DNA of 64,000 nt from an uncultured Sphingomonadaceae bacterium (GCA_947497085.1 CANMFE010000002.1:682001-746000); one strand, 5' to 3'. Shown: positions 17,011 through 27,118, counted from the stretch's first letter. Notes: a model not told the origin generated them from the sequence alone. Numbers and translations are program-made.

Positions 17011-17544
17011 TTAGCCGCTCGCAACCCTGTTCCAGGGTGCAAGGGCCAAAAGCCGCGCCATACCGCAAAAACCGGTGGCCCCTGCAAATGTCAGGCCTAT
17101 GCCGACAAAGGCCGAAATACCAAAATAGGCAGGATGTACAAGATTGCCCAGTATAATGCCAAGCAGGACAAGCAATCCTGCAACGAGGTGGACTTGCCGC
17201 GTCATTTCCAATGGCGCGCTTTTGTTTACTACAAGCGGAAATTCAGACTTCTTCCACGCATCAAGCCCGCCTTGCATGACAAATGTGTCGCCACGATGCT
17301 GCAAAGCAATTTGCTGGCATGCTGTACCGGTGCGCATGCCCGATCGGCAGGTCAGGATGATTGCTGACCCTTGCAGTCGGGCTATATCGTTGGCGTGAAT
17401 GCCGGATAAGGGGAGAGAAACAGATCCCGCAACATGTTCACGTGCAAATTCGTCATGTTCGCGCACATCGACTAATATGGCGCGTTGTTCCGCGATAAGC
17501 TGCTGTGCTTCCTGCGGCGTTATATAATTGTTTCCTTTTGTCAT
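17011..17544 (-). CDS. Rhodanese domain plus DUF2892 membrane protein
   Basis: A 177-residue protein. Residues 8-105 are a rhodanese domain (ITPQEAQQLIAEQ, LVDVREHDEFAREHVAGS) with active Cys in ILTCRSGMRTG. Residues about 120-172 are a DUF2892 pair of membrane helices ending GFCGMARLLALAPWN. The active site transfers a sulfane sulfur on the cytosolic face. The start is ATG 17544, which overlaps the ArsR-type stop and has AAGGAGG upstream; a longer start is rejected. The fusion is typical of persulfide/sulfide operons. Confidence 0.9.
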   Translation of the reverse strand: MTKGNNYITPQEAQQLIAEQRAILVDVREHDEFAREHVAGSVSLPLSGIHANDIARLQGSAIILTCRSGMRTGTACQQIALQHRGDTFVMQGGLDAWKKSEFPLVVNKSAPLEMTRQVHLVAGLLVLLGIILGNLVHPAYFGISAFVGIGLTFAGATGFCGMARLLALAPWNRVASG

Positions 17545-17870
17545 GAATCCTCCTTGCCGGATGGGCAAAATATTGCTGCGAGTGTTTGCATCACCTGCAG
17601 GGTCGCTTCATCAGCAATGCTATAAAATATCATCTGCTTTTCGCGGCGGGTTGTAACGATACCATCATCGCGCATACGGGCGAGGTGCTGTGAAAGGGCA
17701 GATTGTGATAAATCGGTGCCTGCCTGCAGCTCTCCCACGGACATTTCCTTTTCAACCAGCTGGCATAAAACCAGCAGGCGCTGTTCGTTGCCGATCAGTT
17801 TCAGGAGGCGCGCCGCGCGTGATGCACTTTCTTTAAACTGTGCGAGATTGGAAATTGAAATATCAGCCAT
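17541..17870 (-). CDS. ArsR-family repressor, BigR/SqrR/YgaV-like persulfide sensor
   Basis: A 109-residue winged-helix regulator. The recognition helix region reads GELQAGTDLSQSALSQHLARM. It has two cysteines, Cys36 (RLLVLCQL) and Cys102 (AIFCPSGK), at the spacing used by BigR and SqrR, which form an intramolecular polysulfide link on exposure to persulfide and release DNA. Arsenic- or metal-type Cys clusters are missing. It is the first gene of a leftward operon and faces the dioxygenase across a short gap with two palindromes, its likely operators. Confidence 0.88.
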   Translation of the reverse strand: MADISISNLAQFKESASRAARLLKLIGNEQRLLVLCQLVEKEMSVGELQAGTDLSQSALSQHLARMRDDGIVTTRREKQMIFYSIADEATLQVMQTLAAIFCPSGKEDS

Positions 17871-17881
17871 ATTGCAAATAT

Positions 17882-17911
17882 ATTAGTTGAAACTAATTTA
17901 GCAAGTGCTAA
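17882..17911. promoter_or_regulatory. Two tandem palindromic operators in the sulfide-locus divergent promoter
   Basis: ATTAGTT-GA-AACTAAT at 17882-17897 and TTAGCA-AG-TGCTAA at 17898-17911 are both perfect inverted repeats. Their centres are 15 bases apart. They lie between the ArsR-type repressor and the dioxygenase gene, so a single repressor could shut both directions. Confidence 0.75.
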
Positions 17912-17939
17912 TATAAAATATAGATTAATGGAGTTTCCT

Positions 17940-18800
17940 ATGCATCCGGTAGTTCAAGGCATTTTTGATAATGCAACCAATACAATCACATATATTGTCA
18001 GTGACCCTGACAGTAAAAAGGCCGCAATTGTGGATCCGGTTCTGGCTTACAGTCCCAATGATGCCAGAATCGATCCGGACAGCGCCAGCGGCTTGCTGGA
18101 TGAACTGGACAGGCAGGGGCTTGAGTTAAGCTATATCCTGGAGACACATGCCCATGCAGACCATTTGAGCGCGGCGCATATATTGCGTGAGCGCACAGGC
18201 GCGCCGGTTGTGATTGGAGCCAATATCACGCAGGTGCAAACCGTGTTTGCATCGCTGTTCGAGATGGATGACCTGGCTCTGGATGGCAGCAGTTTTGATA
18301 TATTGGTGAATGAAGGGGATGTGCTGGCCTTGGGGAATCTTGCGATAAATGTTCTTGCGACGCCTGGACACACACCGGCCTGTATTACCTATATAATTGG
18401 CGATGCGGCCTTTGTTGGCGATACATTGTTTATGCCTGATTACGGAACGGCACGGGCCGATTTTCCCGGCGGCGATGCAGCCACTCTCTATCGGTCCGTG
18501 CAAAAGATACTTTCGCTGCCAGATGAGACCCGCATATTTGTCGGGCATGACTATCCGCCCGAAGGGCGCAATGAACCGCAATGGGAAACAAGCGTGGCGG
18601 ACCAGCGGGCACATAATGTCCACCTGCCTGACGGCATTGATGAGGCCGGCTATGTGGCCATGCGCAACGCGCGCGATGCAGCGCTGAATGTTCCAAGGCT
18701 AATACTGCCGTCGCTTCAGGTAAATATAAGGGCTGGCCAATTACCTGCGCCTAGCGAGAAGGGGACGGTGTTTTTCCGTCTTCCGGTAAAGGGCATCTGA
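17940..18800 (+). CDS. Persulfide dioxygenase-like metallo-beta-lactamase-fold protein
   Basis: A 286-residue metallo-beta-lactamase-fold enzyme with the metal-binding THAHADH motif in ILETHAHADHLSAAH, then TPGHTPAC, GDTLFMPDYGTARADFPGG and the terminal VGHDYPPEGR. The GTAR/ADFPGGD and HDY segments are those of ETHE1/Blh persulfide dioxygenases, which oxidise glutathione persulfide to sulfite with one iron. ATG 17940 is preceded by GGAG at six bases; ATG 17928 is an alternative. Divergent from its presumed repressor. Confidence 0.9.
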   Translation: MHPVVQGIFDNATNTITYIVSDPDSKKAAIVDPVLAYSPNDARIDPDSASGLLDELDRQGLELSYILETHAHADHLSAAHILRERTGAPVVIGANITQVQTVFASLFEMDDLALDGSSFDILVNEGDVLALGNLAINVLATPGHTPACITYIIGDAAFVGDTLFMPDYGTARADFPGGDAATLYRSVQKILSLPDETRIFVGHDYPPEGRNEPQWETSVADQRAHNVHLPDGIDEAGYVAMRNARDAALNVPRLILPSLQVNIRAGQLPAPSEKGTVFFRLPVKGI

Positions 18801-18804
18801 AAAG

Positions 18805-18842
18805 AAAAGGGCCGGAAACACTGCTGTTCCGGCCCTTCTTTT
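18805..18842. terminator. Bidirectional terminator between the dioxygenase and groEL
   Basis: A long hairpin built on GGGCCGGAA and TTCCGGCCC with A-rich left and T-rich right flanks. It can end the dioxygenase transcript rightward and groESL leftward. Confidence 0.85.
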
Positions 18843-18872
18843 GCTTTGTCATAGCAGATGGTGGGGAGGGCT

Positions 18873-20540
<1,668 letters not shown>

Positions 20541-20560
20541 TTATGTTCCCGTTTCAAAAA

Positions 20561-20634
20561 CCGTTAGCACTGAGCTTGTCGAAGTGCGTTTTGCGGTATT
20601 GATAAACGTCCCTTCGACAAGCTCAGGACTAACG
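20561..20634. repeat. Inverted palindromic repeat between groES and groEL
   Basis: Left arm CCGTTAG...CTGAGCTTGTCGAAG and right arm CTTCGACAAGCTCAG...CTAACGG, able to fold into a long stem. The 15-base core is exactly inverted. The same core recurs at 41311-41371 and 55311-55390. It is the common sphingomonad/gamma-type REP-like repeat; in the groESL messenger it may alter the ratio of the two messages. Confidence 0.8.
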
Positions 20635-20663
20635 GGATTGGTTCAACTAGATTTGCGCCTCTC

Positions 20664-20951
20664 TCAGCCCAGAATGCCGAGAATGTCGCTTTCTTTCATG
20701 ATGATCAGGTCTTCACCGTCGATTTTGACTTCAGTACCGGACCATTTGCCGAAAAGAATCTTGTCACCGGCTTTCACGTCAAGCGCGGTTATCTTGCCGG
20801 CTTCATCTTTCTGGCCAGCACCTGCAGCAACGACTTCGCCTTCAGATGGTTTTTCCTGTGCGCTGTCGGGAATGATAATTCCACCAGCGGTTTTTTCTTC
20901 GGCCTCAATACGGCGTACAAGTACGCGGTCATGGAGTGGACGAAATTTCAT
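20664..20951 (-). CDS. groES: Co-chaperonin GroES
   Basis: A 95-residue heptameric lid for GroEL. Start [35 protein letters not shown], read here in two parts, [16 protein letters not shown] and then [12 protein letters not shown], which is the mobile-loop region that contacts GroEL; the C-terminus is DILGILG. First gene of groESL. A CIRCE element lies about 75 bases upstream. Confidence 0.99.
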   Translation of the reverse strand: MKFRPLHDRVLVRRIEAEEKTAGGIIIPDSAQEKPSEGEVVAAGAGQKDEAGKITALDVKAGDKILFGKWSGTEVKIDGEDLIIMKESDILGILG

Positions 20952-21025
20952 ATGGCTTCACCCTTTCATATAAAAGTGATTGAATTAGCTTTGTTTTGAG
21001 TAATCTGCATGATTACAGACTCGCA

Positions 21026-21052
21026 TTGGCACTCTCCTAAAGAGACTGCTAA
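21026..21052 (-). promoter_or_regulatory. CIRCE operator (HrcA-binding), slightly degenerate
   Basis: TTGGCACTC-N9-GACTGCTAA, versus the consensus TTAGCACTC-N9-GAGTGCTAA: sixteen of eighteen arm positions match and the nine-base spacer is exact. It is correctly placed upstream of groES. HrcA is not in the window. Confidence 0.85.
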
Positions 21053-21130
21053 CACGAGGCCTATATGGCGCTGCGGCGCGCTGCGTCAAGCGATGCCATG
21101 CAGATTTTCGATAATTTTTTGGGGCGGATT

Positions 21131-21156
21131 GTAACCTTTGCCGCTGCCGCCACGAA
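21131..21156 (+). promoter_or_regulatory. SigF-type ECF promoter of the bufferin operon
   Basis: GTAACC at 21131-21136, exactly 16 bases, then CGAA at 21153-21156. As I recall, GTAACC-N16-CGAA is the motif recognised by Caulobacter SigF, the ECF factor paired with NrsF. The operon that follows encodes a SigF-like factor and an NrsF-like membrane protein, so positive feedback is likely. Confidence 0.75.
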
Positions 21157-21234
21157 ACTCCCCATGACGCTGCAGTCTCGCTTTTGCGTCACAGTTGAAA
21201 AATAAACATTACATATACTGAAAGGCATATCCCC

Positions 21235-21534
21235 ATGAACAATTCTCTTACAAGAAACGCCCTGAAGCTTGGCACCATTGCAACCGCCATGGCCGCTGCG
21301 GCCACACTTTCCGCAACACCAGCCAGCGCAGCGGGTGCAAAGGAAAAATGCTATGGCGTTGCCCTTGCCGGCAAGAATGACTGTGCCGCTGGCCCTGGCA
21401 CGACATGTGCAGGTACATCGACCAAGGATTATCAGGGCAATGCCTGGAAATATGTTTCCAAGGGTTCATGTGAAAAAATGGGTGGCTCGCTCAAACCCCG
21501 TAAAGGAAATGCGAAGCCTGTAGTCAAGAAATAA
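21235..21534 (+). CDS. bufA: Bufferin precursor, BufA1/DUF2282 type
   Basis: A 99-residue exported precursor of a copper-binding modified peptide. The signal peptide ends near ATPASAAG; the mature part has four Cys (39, 50, 58, 79) in the DUF2282 pattern [20 protein letters not shown] and KGSCEK. In this family, as described recently, the MNIO enzyme converts Cys to thiooxazole-type heterocycles in the core, giving a peptide that sequesters copper in the periplasm. The direct fit with the bufB-bufC genes downstream makes this firm. The C-terminus is Lys-rich. Confidence 0.92.
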   Translation: MNNSLTRNALKLGTIATAMAAAATLSATPASAAGAKEKCYGVALAGKNDCAAGPGTTCAGTSTKDYQGNAWKYVSKGSCEKMGGSLKPRKGNAKPVVKK

Positions 21535-21571
21535 GCTTTTCGCTGGATAAGCGATCCGCTAGTCTTGCGTG

Positions 21572-22471
21572 ATGAACATCGCCACCCATCCGGTTCGGCA
21601 GGACTCGCCATCCTGGGCCCGCCGCGACCTTCCCTCCGCTGTCGGCATCGGCCTGAAAGCGGCGCATTACGAGAATGTGCTTGATGGAGAAGAGCCTGCC
21701 GGACATCCCTTATGGGTGGAAGTGCATCCGCAAAACTACTTCGGCGATGGCGGCCCACCACACCGGTGGCTTACCGCTATTGCCGAAGTTTATCCTTTAA
21801 GCTTTCATAGTGTCGGCCTGTCGCTGGGGTCGGTGGGCGGCGTGCATGCCGAAGAACTGGACAAGCTCGCGGCGCTTTGCGAACGCTATGATCCTGCCAG
21901 CGTGTCCGATCATTTAAGCTGGAGTGGCAATGCGCATGACCGATTGCCTGACCTGCTGCCAATACCTTATACCAAAGAAGCGCTCGACCATTTTGTCCGC
22001 GAGGTGGGCAGGGTTCAGGATCGCCTGAAACGGCCGATCCTGCTTGAAAACCCGTCGCGCTATCTGGCTTATGTCCATGATGAGATGGACGAAACCGAAT
22101 TTATCCACGAGCTGTGTCGTCGCGCCGGATGCGGCCTGCTGTTCGATGTCAATAATGTCGAGGTCAGCTGTACCAATCTGGGCCTGTCCGCAGAAGATTA
22201 TATCGATGCCGTTAATGCAGATATCGTTGGCGAAATGCATCTGGCGGGCCATGCCACGGAAATGCTCGATGATGGCCCGATGCTGATCGACGACCATGGA
22301 TCGCATGTGACCGATAAGACCTGGACGCTGTATGAGCGTTTTATCCACCGGGCAGGTGCAAAGCCGACACTGATTGAATGGGACACAGATGTGCCCGACT
22401 ATGCCATATTGATGGCAGAGGCAGACAAGGTAACCGGTATATTGCAACAGTCAGTGCCTGCACATGGCTGA
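21572..22471 (+). CDS. bufB: MNIO-family Cys-modifying enzyme, BufB (DUF692)
   Basis: A 299-residue TIM-barrel multinuclear iron enzyme. Conserved metal and substrate segments are visible: WVEVHPQNYFGDGG, SFHSVGLSLGS, VSDHLSW, LLENPS, LFDVNNVEVS, GEMHLAGH, DDHGSHV and LIEWDTDVP. It should oxidise cysteines of BufA with oxygen before export. ATG 21572 is chosen; GTG 21569 is possible. It overlaps bufC by eight bases. Confidence 0.93.
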   Translation: MNIATHPVRQDSPSWARRDLPSAVGIGLKAAHYENVLDGEEPAGHPLWVEVHPQNYFGDGGPPHRWLTAIAEVYPLSFHSVGLSLGSVGGVHAEELDKLAALCERYDPASVSDHLSWSGNAHDRLPDLLPIPYTKEALDHFVREVGRVQDRLKRPILLENPSRYLAYVHDEMDETEFIHELCRRAGCGLLFDVNNVEVSCTNLGLSAEDYIDAVNADIVGEMHLAGHATEMLDDGPMLIDDHGSHVTDKTWTLYERFIHRAGAKPTLIEWDTDVPDYAILMAEADKVTGILQQSVPAHG

Positions 22472-23285
22472 GCGCAGCGGATATAGTCTGGGCGAGGGGC
22501 AGGACTATTTCCTCGATACGCTCCACAATGGCCCCGGTCATTGCCCCAAAGACCTGTTTGCAGGGCCTACGTCGCGCACGATGATGGGACTCAAAGCCCA
22601 TGCCAATACTGTTTCGCATGCCCGGCTGGTGGCGATGGAGGAGACCTATCCGCGTACCATGCAGCGGCTCGATGCCCTGAATGGAGAGGGGCATTTTAAC
22701 ACCCTCTGCCGCGATTTTATCGAGCGAGCGGACGTCAAGGCGCGGCCTATGATGGAAATCGGGCAGGGTTTTGCCGGCTATCTGGCGATGCTGGAATGCG
22801 ATGCGGCGAGTGTTGATCTGGCTGCGATCGAAATGGGCTGGCTGGAAAGCTATCATGCTGCCGATGCGCCGCCGCTCACCATGCATCATATCGCCGCGCT
22901 GGATGAAGCGGCGCTGATGACGTTGCCACTGAGCATACATCCGTCGTTGCGCGTGACGCCGCTGAATGCATCACCGGCGGAGGAGCTTATCGAGCTTGCG
23001 CAGCACCGCGATGCTGCCGCTGTTGCGACCCTGCGGCCCGAAGCGCAGGTTTTCTATCATCCATGGCCCATCGAAACAGCCGCTCTTGTGACATTTGTGA
23101 TGGAAGATGCAGAAAAAAACGGCTCCATGTGTAACCTTCTTGAAAAAGCTATCGAACTGGTGGGTGAAGACAATGTGCAGCCACTTGTTTTCGCGGTCAT
23201 CGAAGCGGGCGCATTTGCCGTGCCGCCTGACCTGCAAAACATGAAAGCTGCGCCTGACAGCAACAGGGAAGAGATAAAGATATGA
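22464..23285 (+). CDS. bufC: MNIO partner protein, BufC (DUF2063)
   Basis: A 273-residue protein of the DUF2063 family. It begins like the truncated copy common here (MAERSGYSLGEGQDYF) and has the helical N-terminal domain (FNTLCRDFIERADVKARPM, HYEN-type segment as GYLAMLECDAASVDL), then a winged-helix-like C-terminus (FVMEDAEKNGSMCNLLEKAIEL). Partner proteins of this family recognise the precursor and hand it to the MNIO enzyme. The overlap with bufB supports stoichiometric production. The next gene overlaps by four bases. Confidence 0.9.
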   Translation: MAERSGYSLGEGQDYFLDTLHNGPGHCPKDLFAGPTSRTMMGLKAHANTVSHARLVAMEETYPRTMQRLDALNGEGHFNTLCRDFIERADVKARPMMEIGQGFAGYLAMLECDAASVDLAAIEMGWLESYHAADAPPLTMHHIAALDEAALMTLPLSIHPSLRVTPLNASPAEELIELAQHRDAAAVATLRPEAQVFYHPWPIETAALVTFVMEDAEKNGSMCNLLEKAIELVGEDNVQPLVFAVIEAGAFAVPPDLQNMKAAPDSNREEIKI

Positions 23286-23749
23286 TAGACTTGATTAAAA
23301 AAGCCATCGGCATTGTGGACAACCGCTTTTTTGAGAGCATTGCGCTCCTTTTTACGCGTATTGCGCTGGCCGGTATATTCTGGCGTTCGGCCCGGACCAA
23401 GGTGGAGGAAGGCAGTTTCCTGACCGTCAAGGACACAACATTTTTCCAGTTCAATGAGGCGCCTTTCAACAATGTGCCTATCCTGAACGGGGATCTTGGC
23501 GCCTATGTGACGACTTATGCAGAACATATCTTACCGATCCTGCTGGTTTTCGGCTTGTTCACCCGCTTTGCGGCGGCTGGCACGCTTGTCATGACGCTGG
23601 TGATACAGATTTTCGTTTTCCCTGAAAGCGCGGTGTGGTGGCAGACACATATTCTGTGGGTGGCGATGGCGCTTATCCTGATTGCGCGCGGCGGCGGATT
23701 GTTCGCACTGGACCGACTGGGTGACCGCGTATTCGGCAAGGCGGGCTGA
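23282..23749 (+). CDS. DoxX-family membrane protein of the bufferin operon
   Basis: A 155-residue DoxX-type integral membrane protein with about four helices (residues 18-34, 75-96, 102-120, 122-140), containing ILPILLVFGLFTRFAAAG and WWQTHILWVAM. The gene is coupled to bufC (ATGA overlap). DoxX relatives are regular members of bufferin operons and may take part in redox handling at the membrane; the precise role is unknown. Confidence 0.85.
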   Translation: MIDLIKKAIGIVDNRFFESIALLFTRIALAGIFWRSARTKVEEGSFLTVKDTTFFQFNEAPFNNVPILNGDLGAYVTTYAEHILPILLVFGLFTRFAAAGTLVMTLVIQIFVFPESAVWWQTHILWVAMALILIARGGGLFALDRLGDRVFGKAG

Positions 23750-23786
23750 GCATTGGCGGGTTGGAACCAGGGCAAAGGGCAGAGCC

Positions 23787-24308
23787 ATGATTGCGGATGA
23801 TGCAACATTCCGGCGGCTGATGCGCGCGTCGCAACAGGGCGACAAGCAGTGCTACAGCGTGTTGCTCGCCGAATGCGACAAATGGCTGCGGCGCTATTTC
23901 GCGGCGAAAATTGCCCCGGCGGCGCTTGAGGACCTAGTACAGGAGACGTTGATCTCTGTACACCGCAAGCGGGCCAGCTATGACCCGGAACGCGCTTTTC
24001 TGCCCTGGCTCGCCGCAATTGGCCGCTATCGCTGGATCGATCAGCTGCGCAAGGCATACCGCAATAATGAAGCGGAACTGGACGAGAATCTTGTCGCCGA
24101 CCCGCAGTCTGAAGCGGTGAGCGCGAAGATCAGCATCGAGAGTCTGCTGGAGAAGCTACCCGAAAAACAGGCCGAAGTTATCCGGCTGGTGAAGATAGAG
24201 GGACTGAGCATTGCCGAAGCCTCGGCCATGACCGCGCAGTCGGAATCTCTGGTGAAAGTCAACATCCATCGCGGCATTAAAAAACTGAATACGATTGTTG
24301 AAGAATGA
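23787..24308 (+). CDS. sigF: ECF sigma factor, SigF-like
   Basis: A 173-residue ECF sigma factor. Region 2 is seen in EDLVQETLISVHRKRASYDPERAFLPWLAAIGRYRWID, read as LVQETLISVHRKR followed by FLPWLAAIGRYRWID. Region 4 holds KLPEKQAEVIRLVKIEGLSIAEASA. It starts at ATG 23787 rather than the longer frame inside doxX. It is followed by its membrane anti-sigma partner, and the upstream GTAACC/CGAA promoter fits its expected target. In Caulobacter the equivalent factor responds to gold, copper and other heavy metals. Confidence 0.88.
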   Translation: MIADDATFRRLMRASQQGDKQCYSVLLAECDKWLRRYFAAKIAPAALEDLVQETLISVHRKRASYDPERAFLPWLAAIGRYRWIDQLRKAYRNNEAELDENLVADPQSEAVSAKISIESLLEKLPEKQAEVIRLVKIEGLSIAEASAMTAQSESLVKVNIHRGIKKLNTIVEE

Positions 24309-24348
24309 TCCGTAAAGCACAGATAATATTTAATTTAAGAGTAAAGAC

Positions 24349-25023
24349 ATGACGCATAATATTAACAATTCATCCAATAGTTTCAGCATCGATGCGCTGG
24401 TCGATGATCTGCAACCGGTCAGTCCGATCAGCCTGAACCGGGGCTTTGCCATCATCGCTGTCATGACGCTGGCGGCGCTGGGCACGGTTTATGCCACGAT
24501 CGACTTTCGCGGTGATGTCATGGCGGGTGCGCCCGCGCCGATGTTCTTTTTGCGCCTTGGCATGCTTCTTCTTCTGGGGACGGCCACTGGCATTGCCGCG
24601 CTGTCCATGGGGCGCCCGGCGATAGCGACAGAAAAGCGGCAATCAGGCACGATCTACTGGAAATGGGCTGTCATGGCGGCGCTGCTATTTCCTGTTTCGG
24701 CATTTGTGACGCTGCTGGTTGATACCGAGCTTTTCATGGCAGATTTCCATACGGTGTCATCGGTCAAATGCCTGGTGACCAGTGTTACGGCGTCGCTGTT
24801 CATTGGCGGTGCGATGACATTGTGGATGCGGCGCGGTGCGCCTACCAATCTGCCGCTCACGGGGACGTTGATCGGGCTTTCTGCAGGCAGCTTTGGTGCC
24901 GCCGCCTATAGTTTTCACTGCCCGTTCAATGCTGTTGCCTATAATGGCGTATGGTTCCCGCTCGCAGTGGGGATCAGCACATTCATAGGCTGGCTCATCA
25001 TTCCCCGGCTGATCCGTTGGTAA
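24349..25023 (+). CDS. nrsF: NrsF-type membrane anti-sigma factor (DUF1109)
   Basis: A 224-residue inner-membrane protein with six helices and a cytosolic N-terminus that would bind the sigma factor (SIDALVDDLQPVSPIS). Two cysteines, 141 (SSVKCLVTS) and 191 (YSFHCPFNA), lie toward the periplasmic side, as in Caulobacter NrsF, where the conserved pair senses heavy metals. It ends the bufferin operon. Intact. Confidence 0.9.
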   Translation: MTHNINNSSNSFSIDALVDDLQPVSPISLNRGFAIIAVMTLAALGTVYATIDFRGDVMAGAPAPMFFLRLGMLLLLGTATGIAALSMGRPAIATEKRQSGTIYWKWAVMAALLFPVSAFVTLLVDTELFMADFHTVSSVKCLVTSVTASLFIGGAMTLWMRRGAPTNLPLTGTLIGLSAGSFGAAAYSFHCPFNAVAYNGVWFPLAVGISTFIGWLIIPRLIRW

Positions 25024-25204
25024 GCAGCCATTGCGGCAAGAGGCTGGGTCAGTCACGAATATCGGATAGGGCGCTGTCATGGAAATGGCGGCGCCTCTTT
25101 ATTCGGCTTTTATCGAACCGGGCCCGGTCTTCATGGATTAATATCTGGCATTTCTGTGGTAGCGCACCTAAGTAATTGCCAAATCAAGGCAAGGACCAAG
25201 GCAT

Positions 25205-27079
25205 ATGGATTTCGTCAAAAAAGCATGGAAAATACTGGTGGCAGTCAAGGACGGGTTGGTGCTTGTCTTCATGCTCCTGTTTTTCATGGCACTGTTCGCC
25301 CTGATGTCTTCCTCACCCAATCCGGCATCAGTCAAGGAAGGCGCATTGCTCGTTGACCTGAATGGCGTACTTGTCGAGGAAAAGACCGAAGTTGACCCTT
25401 TTGCCGTACTGACGAGCGGTTCCGTGCCGACCCAGGAATATCAGCTGCGCGACGTGGTGCACGCGATTGAGGGTGCGGCTGGCGATGACAATGTCAAGAC
25501 GCTTGTTCTGGACCTTGACCGTTTCATGGGCGGCGGCCAGGTTAGCCTGACGCGTGTTGGTGAGGCGATTGACAAGGTGAAAAAAGCGGGCAAGCCCGTC
25601 TATGCTTTTGCCACCGCCTATTATGATGACAGTTACCAGCTTGCCGCGCATGCCGATGAAATCTGGATGGATGATATGGGCGGGGCGCTGTTCAGCGGTC
25701 CCGGTGGCAGCCGCCTTTACTATAGCGATCTGATAAACCGGCTGGGCATCACCGCGCATATTTACAAGGTGGGCACCTATAAATCAGCGGTGGAACCCTA
25801 TAGCCGATCGAGCCAGTCGCCCGAAGCCAAGGAAAATGCGCAGGCGCTTTATGATGCGCTCTGGTCGCAGTGGAAAGAAGAAGTCGGCAAGGCGCGGCCC
25901 AAGGCAAAACTGGATGCGGTGACGCAGGAACCGGCATCGGCTGTGACAGCGGCAAATGGTGATCTGGCCAAAATGGCTATCGACAATGGTTTGGTCGACA
26001 AGATTGGCAGCCGGGTCGAATTTGGTCGCCATGTCGCCAAAAAGGCCGGTTTTGATGAAGATGGAGAAGCGGGCAATTATGACCACACCCCCCTGAATGT
26101 CTGGCTTGCTGCCAATGAAGCGGAAACGCCGGGCGAACGTATCGGTGTCGCCACGATTTCCGGCGAGATTGTTGATGGCAATGCAGGGCCGGGCGTAGCA
26201 TCAGGCGACCGTATTGCGGAGCTGCTCTATAAAGGACTTGCGGCTGATGATCTCAAGGCGCTGGTTGTCCGCGTGAATTCACCCGGCGGCAGCGCGCTTG
26301 CTTCCGAGCAGATGCGCCGCGCGATGAATGCGTACCGTGAAAAGAAAATACCGGTGGTGATTTCCATGGGCGATGTCGCGGCCAGCGGCGGGTACTGGGT
26401 GGCTACCGCAGGTGACCATATCATGGCGGAACCCTCCACTATCACGGGTTCGATCGGCATTTTCGCGGTATTGCCCAGCTTTGAAAAGACATTGGCAAAA
26501 TATGGCGTCAATGCCGATGGCGTGACGACCACGCCGCTGTCTGGACAGCCTGACCTGGTGGGCGGCTTCAATGAAAGCCTGGATACGGTTATTCAGTCGA
26601 GCATCGAAAATAATTATGGCCGTTTCCTGAAAATCGTTTCGGACAATCGGGGGAAAACACCTGAAGAGATTGATGCGATTGGCCAGGGCCGTGTCTGGGA
26701 TGGCGGCGCGGCGCGGCAGTTGGGACTCGTTGACAGTTTTGGCTCGCTGGACGAGGCGCTGGCGAAAGCTGCGCAGCTTGCGAAAATAGAGGGTGAATAT
26801 CATGCCCATTATCTGCAGACGCCGGTTGATGGCTTTTCTGCTTTGCTCGCCAATATGTTTGCACAGCCAAATGAACAGGCCGCGCGGCAGGATGTATTTG
26901 GCCGCATCGCACAGCAGCAGAAATTGACTGCCATGCGCGCATTGGCGGATATGCAGTTGCTTCTGGACGGACAGGGCGTTCAGGCCCGCTGTCTGGAATG
27001 TGCCGCCGATATGCCGCCCAGTGCAGCACCGCGAAATAGCTCGCTATTGGGCGGGTTGTTCGCTAACATGATTCTATAA
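25205..27079 (+). CDS. sppA: Signal peptide peptidase SppA, 67K type
   Basis: A 624-residue membrane serine peptidase that degrades released signal peptides at the periplasmic face. One N-terminal membrane helix (residues 19-38). Two tandem S49 domains, as in the long E. coli-type protein: the first supplies the general-base Lys (YKVGTYKSAVEPY) and the second the nucleophile (GDVAASGGYWVATAGD). Length is normal for this form. ATG 25205 begins just before the helix. It stands alone with a terminator after it. Confidence 0.95.
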   Translation: MDFVKKAWKILVAVKDGLVLVFMLLFFMALFALMSSSPNPASVKEGALLVDLNGVLVEEKTEVDPFAVLTSGSVPTQEYQLRDVVHAIEGAAGDDNVKTLVLDLDRFMGGGQVSLTRVGEAIDKVKKAGKPVYAFATAYYDDSYQLAAHADEIWMDDMGGALFSGPGGSRLYYSDLINRLGITAHIYKVGTYKSAVEPYSRSSQSPEAKENAQALYDALWSQWKEEVGKARPKAKLDAVTQEPASAVTAANGDLAKMAIDNGLVDKIGSRVEFGRHVAKKAGFDEDGEAGNYDHTPLNVWLAANEAETPGERIGVATISGEIVDGNAGPGVASGDRIAELLYKGLAADDLKALVVRVNSPGGSALASEQMRRAMNAYREKKIPVVISMGDVAASGGYWVATAGDHIMAEPSTITGSIGIFAVLPSFEKTLAKYGVNADGVTTTPLSGQPDLVGGFNESLDTVIQSSIENNYGRFLKIVSDNRGKTPEEIDAIGQGRVWDGGAARQLGLVDSFGSLDEALAKAAQLAKIEGEYHAHYLQTPVDGFSALLANMFAQPNEQAARQDVFGRIAQQQKLTAMRALADMQLLLDGQGVQARCLECAADMPPSAAPRNSSLLGGLFANMIL

Positions 27080-27118
27080 GGACAATTCATACCGGTTTAC
27101 CACTTCGGTGGTGAAGGA

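Larger units (their letters stand above)
20952..21234. other. Divergent regulatory region between groES and bufA
   Basis: 283 bases with no gene. It holds the CIRCE element at 21026-21052 for the leftward groESL operon and the SigF-type promoter at 21131-21156 for the rightward bufferin operon. The leader from that promoter to bufA is about 75 bases. Confidence 0.7.
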
